The notes under the pieces are model-generated. The model saw only the letters and a list, made by a program, of their open reading frames with translations. It had not been told where the DNA came from and did not search any database. Below are positions 6,068-12,800 of a stretch of 16,176 nucleotides of DNA, in pieces. The stretch's first letter is position 1. Each line of letters begins with the position of its first letter. Location: contig CAPGBJ010000061.1 of assembly GCA_948616425.1 (NCBI GenBank), forward strand, positions 1 to 16,176, read 5' to 3'. Source of the stretch: an uncultured Oscillospiraceae bacterium (GTDB lineage: Bacteria; Bacillota; Clostridia; Oscillospirales; Oscillospiraceae). Position numbers and translations under genes: made by a program.

Positions 6068-7087
6068 ATGGCAAAAATGTACTATGAAAAGGACTGTGAA
6101 TTAGGCTATCTGGACGGCAAGAAGATCACCATCATCGGCTACGGCTCCCAGGGCCACGCCCACGCCATGAACCTGAAGGACTCGGGCTGTGACGTGTGCG
6201 TCGGCCTGCGTGAGGGCTCCAAGAACTGGGCCAACGCCGAGAAGGCCGGGCTCCAGGTGAAGACGGTGGCCGAGGCCGCCAAGTGGGGCGATATCGTGAT
6301 GATGCTCATCAACGACGAGGTCCAGGCTGACGTCTACAGAAAGGACATCGCCCCCAACCTGTCCGCCGGCAACATGCTCATGTTCGCCCACGGCTTCAAC
6401 ATCCACTTTAAGCAGATCGTCCCCCCCGCCGGGGTGGACGTGGCCATGATCGCCCCCAAGGGCCCCGGCCACACTGTCCGGTCCCAGTACGTGGCCGGCA
6501 AGGGGGTGCCCTGCCTCATCGCTGTGGAGCAGAACGCCACCGGCGACGCCTATAAGCTGGCCCTGGCTTACGCCGCCGGCATCGGCGGCGCCCGGGGCGG
6601 CGTGATGGAGACCACCTTCCAGGACGAGACCGAGACCGATCTCTTCGGCGAGCAGGCCGTCCTGTGCGGCGGCGTGGTGGAGCTGATGAAGCTGGGCTTC
6701 GAGACCCTTGTGGAGGCGGGCTACGCCCCCGAGAACGCCTACTTCGAGTGTATCCACGAGATGAAGCTCATCATCGACCTGATCAACAAGGGCGGCGTGG
6801 CCATGATGAACTACTCCATCTCTGACACCGCCGAGTACGGCGAGTACGTCTCCGGCCCCCGCATCCTGCCCTACGAGGAGACCAAGAAGAACATGAAGGC
6901 CGTCCTCACCGACATCCAGGACGGCGTGTTCGCCGGCCGCTGGATTGCGGAGAACAAGAATGGCCGCACCTTCTTTAACGCCAAACGGGCCCAGCTGGCC
7001 AAGCACCAGATGGAGACTGTGGGCGCCGAGCTGCGCCGCAATATGCTCTGGGGCGACGACACTGATCCGGATACTGCTTCCAATTAA
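6068..7087 (+). CDS. ilvC: Ketol-acid reductoisomerase (class I)
   Basis: IlvC converts acetolactate or acetohydroxybutyrate to dihydroxy acids with NAD(P)H and Mg2+, the step after AHAS. The ATG at 6068 (MAKMYYEKD) has AAGGAG (6054-6059) eight bases upstream, and the GTG at 6059 overlaps that site, so 339 residues is preferred. The N-terminal Rossmann domain carries GYGSQGHAHAMNL (24-36). H108 sits in AHGFNIHF. The C-terminal knotted domain has ETTFQDETETDLFGEQ, with probable metal ligands D191 and E195, and HEMKLIIDL. The cofactor loop GLREGSKNW (46-54) lacks the usual second Ser, so NADPH preference should not be assumed. The C-terminus (LWGDDTDPDTASN) is repeated in degraded form 163 bases downstream. 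The 196-base gap from ilvN is the widest in the operon. Confidence 0.96.
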   Translation: MAKMYYEKDCELGYLDGKKITIIGYGSQGHAHAMNLKDSGCDVCVGLREGSKNWANAEKAGLQVKTVAEAAKWGDIVMMLINDEVQADVYRKDIAPNLSAGNMLMFAHGFNIHFKQIVPPAGVDVAMIAPKGPGHTVRSQYVAGKGVPCLIAVEQNATGDAYKLALAYAAGIGGARGGVMETTFQDETETDLFGEQAVLCGGVVELMKLGFETLVEAGYAPENAYFECIHEMKLIIDLINKGGVAMMNYSISDTAEYGEYVSGPRILPYEETKKNMKAVLTDIQDGVFAGRWIAENKNGRTFFNAKRAQLAKHQMETVGAELRRNMLWGDDTDPDTASN

Positions 7088-7139
7088 GCCGCCGCAGGCG
7101 GCTCCAACCGCGAGCCCAGCGTATGCGGGGCGCGGTTGG
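7087..7139. repeat. Palindromic intergenic repeat element
   Basis: Two nested palindromes begin at the ilvC stop codon: AGCCGCC / GGCGGCT (7087-7093, 7097-7103), then CCAACCGCG / CGCGGTTGG (7104-7112, 7131-7139). The stretch continues to about 7210 with no plausible gene. I recall its translations (for example PCGYPSP and NRAPHTLGSRLEPP on the minus strand) as frequent spurious proteins in Oscillospiraceae genomes, which would make it a dispersed repeat. Confidence 0.6.
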
Positions 7140-7212
7140 AGAGGAGGGGCAGGGGAACGCGGTGAGGGATACCCGCAGGGCGTCCCAAATAAAGTGGACT
7201 TTGCTCCGACGA

Positions 7213-7249
7213 GGGGCGACGATCCCGATCCCGACACCGGGTCCAATGA
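7213..7249 (+). repeat. Partial direct repeat of the ilvC 3' end
   Basis: About 29 of 38 bases match 7050-7087, and the translation RGDDPDPDTGSN resembles the IlvC C-terminus WGDDTDPDTASN. The palindromic element lies between the two copies, so this looks like a duplication made by insertion or recombination at the end of ilvC. Confidence 0.55.
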
Positions 7250-7268
7250 AATCTTCTTACCTTGCAAC

Positions 7269-7302
7269 AGGAGCGCCCCCGCCGGGGGCGCTCCTTAATT
7301 AT
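7269..7302 (+). terminator. Intrinsic terminator of the ilv operon
   Basis: A perfect 12-base stem (7269-7280 with 7284-7295, loop GCC) is followed by TAATTAT. It lies between the convergent ilvC and flavoprotein genes. The minus strand has no T tract on the other side, so it mainly serves the + strand. Confidence 0.7.
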
Positions 7303-7367
7303 CCGAGGAAAGACTGATTCAGTATTTGAAATCCATGAGACAGAGAGACTTCCTCTCTTCTCACCCA

Positions 7368-8426
7368 TTATAGGCACAGGGTATCCAAGATGTTGTGAGA
7401 AAAAGACTCCAGGCGGTCTCCGATGCCCGGCAGGGCCAGGGCCTGACCAGGGGTGTTGGCCGTCTCGATGAGGGCAAAGTTCTGGGGGAGATAAAAGGAT
7501 TTGTTCATATTCATGGCGGCCACCACCTGCCGGGCCACCATGTCCCCCCCTGAATAGCCTGACACCACGATGGCAAAGACTGCCTTGTCGTAAAAACGGG
7601 TCTGGCGGAAGAGGGCGGTGAGGCGGTTGATAAAGGCGGTGAGGTTGGCGGACAGGGCGTCGTTGTAGTTGGGGCACAGCAGAACCAGAGCGTCAGCGGT
7701 CCGGACAGCGGGGTAGACCTCATCTTGCATGACGCCGCCATAGAAGCAGCCCCCCTGCTCGCCAAAGTGGAGGCACATGGTATAGGGACAGCCGGAACAG
7801 TCGGACACAGTGCCGTTGCGCAGGCCGATTTCCTGGATGATACACCGTCCCTCCACCTGCTCCCTCACCCGGGACCACAGATCCATAGTGTTGGAGGTGT
7901 GGTGGCTGGAGGCGTGGAGAACCAGCACCTCCGGCCGCTCCTTCTTGGAAAAGGCAAAATGCTCCACCTGGTCGGCCAGTTCAGCGGCGGCGGCCCGGTA
8001 GGCCCCCATCAGGTTGGTTTCTAAAAGCTGGGCCTGGACGGCAAAGTTGGCCAGGGAGCCGGTGCCCTCCACCAGGGGCCGGCCCACCAGGGCGCAGCCC
8101 GCCCGATTGAGGGCCAGAGCGGCCTCGGCGGCGGCAGATTTGGTGTACAGCTCCCCCGCCCCGTCCACAATGAGCCCGGCAGTGCAGCCGGCCAGCAGGC
8201 CGGGTTCCTTCCGCAGCCGGGACAGCATGCGCACATACTCCAGATTGGTACCATTGTCCCCCAGAGCCAGCGCAAACAGCAGCCGCTGGCCCTCCAGGTT
8301 GACCATATCCTTCACCGTCTGGACCATTCGGACTTCTCGTCCGGCCAGGGCCCGCCTTAAAATATCCTCCAGCCGCTGTCCGGCCCACCCCTCGTCTGGG
8401 GTGGGATAAATAAGGATTATAGGCAT
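7368..8426 (-). CDS. Flavodoxin-fold NAD(P)H-dependent oxidoreductase-like protein with four-Cys motif
   Basis: The protein has 352 residues. The C-terminal half (about 165-350) is a flavodoxin/FMN-reductase fold: VLVLHASSHHTSNT (167-180) sits at the FMN phosphate loop, and TADALVLLCPNYNDALSANL with FINRLTALF matches the second and third flavin contacts. C210, C213, C218 and C227 are spaced CX2CX4CX8C, like the cluster-binding cysteines of iron-sulfur flavoproteins but with longer gaps, so an Fe-S cluster is possible and unproven. The N-terminal half (GCTAGLIVDGAGELYT, GCALVGRPLVEGTGSLANF) resembles a second, degenerate flavodoxin module. The ATG at 8426 has AAGGTGA four bases upstream. It is the last gene of a probable three-gene operon, 59 bases after the dehydrogenase-like gene. 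The substrate is unknown. Confidence 0.75.
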   Translation of the reverse strand: MPIILIYPTPDEGWAGQRLEDILRRALAGREVRMVQTVKDMVNLEGQRLLFALALGDNGTNLEYVRMLSRLRKEPGLLAGCTAGLIVDGAGELYTKSAAAEAALALNRAGCALVGRPLVEGTGSLANFAVQAQLLETNLMGAYRAAAAELADQVEHFAFSKKERPEVLVLHASSHHTSNTMDLWSRVREQVEGRCIIQEIGLRNGTVSDCSGCPYTMCLHFGEQGGCFYGGVMQDEVYPAVRTADALVLLCPNYNDALSANLTAFINRLTALFRQTRFYDKAVFAIVVSGYSGGDMVARQVVAAMNMNKSFYLPQNFALIETANTPGQALALPGIGDRLESFSHNILDTLCL

Positions 8427-8456
8427 AGCTTCACCTTCTTACAAGATGCGTGTAGG

Positions 8457-8473
8457 GGCGGCCACAGGCCGCC
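8457..8473. repeat. Short perfect palindrome between operon genes
   Basis: GGCGGCC-ACA-GGCCGCC, preceded by GTAGGG. I recall the GTAGGGGCGGCC type as a dispersed intergenic element in gut clostridia. There is no T tract in the direction of transcription, so it is not a terminator. It may act as an mRNA stabiliser between the two genes. Confidence 0.5.
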
Positions 8474-8485
8474 TCTGCGAACCAT

Positions 8486-9772
8486 CTATATAATGGTCTT
8501 TAAATGCTCCGCCGCCTCCCGGATGTGGCCGAAGAGCTGGTCCGGGATGTGGGGCAGCAGCTCGGTCTCCACCCCGGCGGGGGTATAGCGGTTTTTCACC
8601 CCCATATAGACCCCGTCTAAGAAGACAGACCCGCAGTGCCACTCCCCCCGGAGGGTGAGCAGCAGAGACAGCGCCCCGGAGGACAGGGCGGGGGCCACAT
8701 AGGGCTTAAAGCCGATCTCCCGCATCTTTAGATTGGCGGTGACGGTGAGGTGGGTCAACTCCTGGGACAGCGCCTCGTCGTAGTTTTCAATGGAGTTGGC
8801 GACAAACAGTCCAGTTCCATGGGGGCCGAAGGAGCGGCCCTCGGTGAGGAAAGAGGCCAGACGGGGGTCCCGTTTGGCGAAGTAGGCCGCCCGGGCGTTC
8901 ATGACGCCCAGGCCGAAGCCCTGAATCTGCTCAGGCCGCATACCCCTGCCGTCCCAATTGCCGTTCTCGTCCCGGTTGCTCTCCAGATAGGCCGTCTTGG
9001 CCAGGGGGTCCACCGGGTCGGACACGGCGCACCACAGCCCTTGGAACTGTTTTGCCCGGGCCATTTTGGCGTAGTGCTTCACAATGCCGGCGTTGGCCTC
9101 AAACTGGGCCATGCGCACGTCCTTCACCTGAGAGCCCACCGGGGGGATGCCCTTGGAGGCCACAAAGACAAACATGTCACAGTCGAAGAGGCGATCTGGG
9201 GGGATGACCTCCACCTCGGGGAAGGCGTTGTAGTCCCAGGGCAAGTTGATCTGGCCCATCTCAAATTCCCAGCGGTCGGTGATCTGGTCGGACAGGTCGC
9301 AGATGCCGATGGAGGAGATCACATCCCCCCCCAGCAGCTTCAGCCCAGTGAGGAGAGTGGAGCCTACATCGCCGATGGCCAGGATGTTTACCCGCTTCCG
9401 ACCGGGGCGGGGAGACCATTTCAGCAGATCTTCCCAGCCGGGGCGGCTGATGTTGACGGCGGTAAGCCGGCTGTCAGAGATGGCCTGTTGGACCGTCTCA
9501 TCCACCTCCAGGGGGATGCAGGCACCTGGGACTATGGCGCTGGTGGGGCCGTCGTCAAAACTGGGCAGGCGGGAGGCGTCCAGCACCTCCAGGCCATGTC
9601 CGGCCAGCAGCTGGCCGGGGTGGGTCACGCGAAAGGAACCTCGGCCCAGCATCGGGTCACCGGAGACGGCGGCGAACAGCCGCCAGCTGTTGGAGGGCTC
9701 CGCCTCGGGCCCGAGGCCCTCCAACGGGATGAGGGAGACCAGCGTGGCGCCGTTAACATTGTAATAATACAT
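8486..9772 (-). CDS. Lactate/malate dehydrogenase-like NAD-binding protein with extra N-terminal region
   Basis: The protein has 428 residues from the ATG at 9772 (MYYYNVNGATL), which has GGAAGTG eight bases upstream. An in-frame start 20 codons earlier lacks a site. A Rossmann domain begins near residue 127 (VNILAIGDVGSTLLTGLKLL), and D159 at the end of the second strand suits NAD. FVFVASKGIPPVG and CAVSDPVDPLA follow the LDH/MDH order. GPHGTGLFV puts H318 where these enzymes have their catalytic His, and R294 in MNARAAYF may match the substrate Arg. The first 125 residues are not part of the standard fold and I do not recognise them. It is about 110 residues longer than typical LDH/MDH. It is probably a 2-hydroxyacid or polyol-type dehydrogenase of unknown substrate, or a non-catalytic NAD-binding relative. 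It is co-transcribed with its neighbours. Confidence 0.72.
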   Translation of the reverse strand: MYYYNVNGATLVSLIPLEGLGPEAEPSNSWRLFAAVSGDPMLGRGSFRVTHPGQLLAGHGLEVLDASRLPSFDDGPTSAIVPGACIPLEVDETVQQAISDSRLTAVNISRPGWEDLLKWSPRPGRKRVNILAIGDVGSTLLTGLKLLGGDVISSIGICDLSDQITDRWEFEMGQINLPWDYNAFPEVEVIPPDRLFDCDMFVFVASKGIPPVGSQVKDVRMAQFEANAGIVKHYAKMARAKQFQGLWCAVSDPVDPLAKTAYLESNRDENGNWDGRGMRPEQIQGFGLGVMNARAAYFAKRDPRLASFLTEGRSFGPHGTGLFVANSIENYDEALSQELTHLTVTANLKMREIGFKPYVAPALSSGALSLLLTLRGEWHCGSVFLDGVYMGVKNRYTPAGVETELLPHIPDQLFGHIREAAEHLKTII

Positions 9773-9803
9773 TATAACATCACTTCCGGTATGAAATTGT
9801 AGC

Positions 9804-9821
9804 GACACATCCTGGTGTGTC
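9804..9821. repeat. Short inverted repeat in the gap upstream of the dehydrogenase-like gene
   Basis: GACACA (9804-9809) pairs with TGTGTC (9816-9821). It lies in the 107-base gap between the large gene and the dehydrogenase-like gene. There is no clear T tract or promoter nearby. It may be a repeat remnant. Confidence 0.35.
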
Positions 9822-9879
9822 TGCCCTTCCAAATGCCCGCTTTCAAGGCGTCTTATCTTCTCCGCCGATTGCAGCTGTC

Positions 9880-12800
9880 TTACTGATTTTGCCGCAGCAG
9901 CTGTTCCAAATCGTTCTCCAGATAGACCGAGGCGGAGAGGTTGGGGTCGTAGTGCAGACAGGTGCCCTTATCGGGGCACAGGGGGAGAATTACCGCCTCG
10001 GGCAGACGGGAGAGGGTGAGGTTCCGACCGTAGAGGATGCGGTATTCCTGTTCCAGGGCCCGCATCAAATCCAGGGCGGATTCTAGGCAGCACCGGGACA
10101 GCTGGACCACCGCGTCCCGGCCGCACGCCTCCTGATAGGCGGGGGCGGCGTAGGGCAGGATATGGTTGATGCCGGGCAGCAGACCGGGCACCGGGGAATT
10201 GGGCCGCCGAACGGTGTTGCCCCCGATGAAGGGGTACAGGGTGGCCTCCACAAACCACTGACCCAGTCGGGGCAGGAAGTAGACCGCGTCCACCGGCTGA
10301 TCCCAGGCCCGCATCAGGTCCTTGCCGTAGCCGGACAGCACACCCACCAGCACCACCTGGATGGGTACCTCTTCCTTCTTGAGGATGGGACCCAGCACCT
10401 TAAATCGGAAGCCGGGGTGCATCAGATCGTCTACTAAAATCACTGGGCGGTTGAAGGATTTGATGGTTCTGATCTGGCTGGGGATAGGGGCGTAGTAGGG
10501 GAATGCCTCCAAGGTGCTCTCCTTCAGGTCCGGAGTAAATACCTTGTCGGTGTGGATGGTCTTGGTCACGGTATTGGGCACAATTCGGCCCCGAAGCATC
10601 TTGCCGAAGGGGACGCACATGCTCTCCCCCAGAATCCGTGGGGAGGTGGGGGTGATGGGCACGTGGTTGTAGTCGGTAATTTTCTTCAGCAGCCGGTGGT
10701 GGATGATGTCAGAGGACAGGGTGAGCACCAGGGAGCCGGGGTACAGACCGGTCAGGGCCAGCTGAAGACGCTCGTGGCCCCGGCGGATGGCGGCCAGCAC
10801 CCGGGGATTGCGGTTTAGAGGCTCTTGGATGGCGGTAGACAGGTTTTGGATGAGGACTGTGGGGGCCCGCATGTCCACCTCCCGAATGGGGGCGTCCCCC
10901 TCTCGGGCCACAAAACCCATACGGGTGAGCAGCGCGTCCATGGCGGGTTCCAGCTGCCCGCTCCGAGTGCGGCAGACGGCGTAGACACACTCCCGCTCCA
11001 GGGCCCAGGCGATGAGCTCACACAGCAGCAGGTGGCCCAGGTCCTTGCGCTGAGCGGTGCTGTAGTCCACCCCCAGGGCGGTAATCAGCAGCACATCCCC
11101 CGCAGAGCGCAGGCGGATGCGGTCAGCCAGCTCGTTGTCCTCCAGGGCGTCGAAGAGTTGGGAGGTGGACAGCAGGCGGTAGCACACAAAGCCCAGGGGA
11201 TTGCTGTCGGTGGTGCCCCGCAGAATCAAGAGCTGGTCCCCCTTGCTCCTGGCTGCGGACAGGCCAGCTGTCCGCTCCGGCCAGATCGAGGACAGCAGGG
11301 AGAACAGTTCACCGTCCAGCTCGTCCACCCACTGGAAATCCAGGTCTCCCATGCCCAGCATTGGTTTGTCCTGGCTATCCCGGAGGTAGAGGCCGTTCTG
11401 ATAGATAAAGTCCTGAATCACCGGGTCAATAAAGTTGGAGATATCCCGGTTCAGGTCCACATTTTCCCGAATGCGGGTGGAACTGATGTCCTCCAGGTGG
11501 GGGGGCAGCTGGAGTTGGATGACTTGACCGGTGATGGGCAGCGGGGCGGGCAGCTCCTTTTCTCCCGCCCGACGGAAGATGACGTGGTTCATCTGGTGGA
11601 TGGAGTAGGGCTGGGGCTGGGCCTGGTAAGAGGAGGCGTTGGCCACCACGTCGCTCCCCGCCACAATATAGACCTGCTGATTGGGGAAGAGCTGGGTCAG
11701 CCGTCTCAGGTCGGCGGGGTTTGCGATGTTCACCGGGATATCATCGGGGAAGAGGTGGACATGGAAGTCCCCCGCGATAGACAGGTTAACGATCTGCCGC
11801 CGGATCAGGTGGGGCTGGGCCTTTTTGGACCAGGAGAACTCGTCCACCGCGAGGTATACCTCGAAGCCCAGGTCCCGGATAGCGTGGACAATTCCCTTGT
11901 GAGACAGGGTGAAGGGGTCGAAGGTGCCAGGGAAAAAGGCGATCTTTCGGGGCGTCTCAAAGGCAAAGGGACCGTGGTCCAGCCGCCGCAGGGCGATGAA
12001 GCGGTTGATGTGCGCCAAGGCGGAGGCGCGGTAGAACAGCGTCAGCCCGTCCTGGCGATGGGACTCCCGGGTGAGGAAGAGCAGCTTTCGGTAGCACAGG
12101 GCGAACAGCCGGGCCTTCTCCTCCATGTCCAGAATGGAGCTCTCGAACAGGAGCTTGCCGGTAACCAGCAGGGCCTCCTGCCGCACAGTCTCCCGATAGT
12201 GGGCCAGGCCCTGGAGAAGCAGCCCCAGCAACTCCTGACGACGGGCCTCATAGACCTCCCGCTTCTCGGAGAATCGCTCTTTGTAGGAGGGGTAGTGCTG
12301 GAGCAGGACGGCAATGGTGTTCAGCGCCCCGGCTACGGCGGAGTCGTTGGGGGAGCCCAGCAGAGATTTCAGCCACAGCACCTGCTCGTCCAGTTCGCTG
12401 GGGTGGAGGTACAGGGCGGCCTCCCCCAAATACTGGGGGATGTACTTGGAGATCTCGTACTGGCCCATCTCCAATCCCTTGCCCAGCTCTACCACCACCT
12501 CGTTGCGCTGTTCCCGGCGCAGCAGAGACAGGGTATGTACCAGGGCGGAGCCGGCAGTGTGGCGCACCACCACCCGCTCCGACACCTTGACTAGGTTGGA
12601 AAAATGGGTGGCGATGTGGAGGATATGCCCCTTCAGGCCGTGTTCTACCTGATCTCGCAGCAGCTCCACTCCGGCCACCTTGACAATCCAGGGGGTGGCA
12701 ATCTTCAGATTGTCCAGAAATACTTCGCTGGTGATATCGGTGTGGTAGAGGGTCTGTTCCAGCGGGGACACCTCCCACCCCGCCCGGCGCAGGATACGGC

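Noticed and set aside
6101..7267. Minus-strand open frame of 388 codons over ilvC and the downstream repeat
   Set aside because: It is a mirror of ilvC joined to repeat DNA and has no independent support.
10825..12594. Plus-strand open frame of 589 codons inside the large minus-strand gene
   Set aside because: It mirrors the large protein's codons, has no domain and no convincing ribosome binding site, while the minus-strand frame carries clear enzyme motifs.
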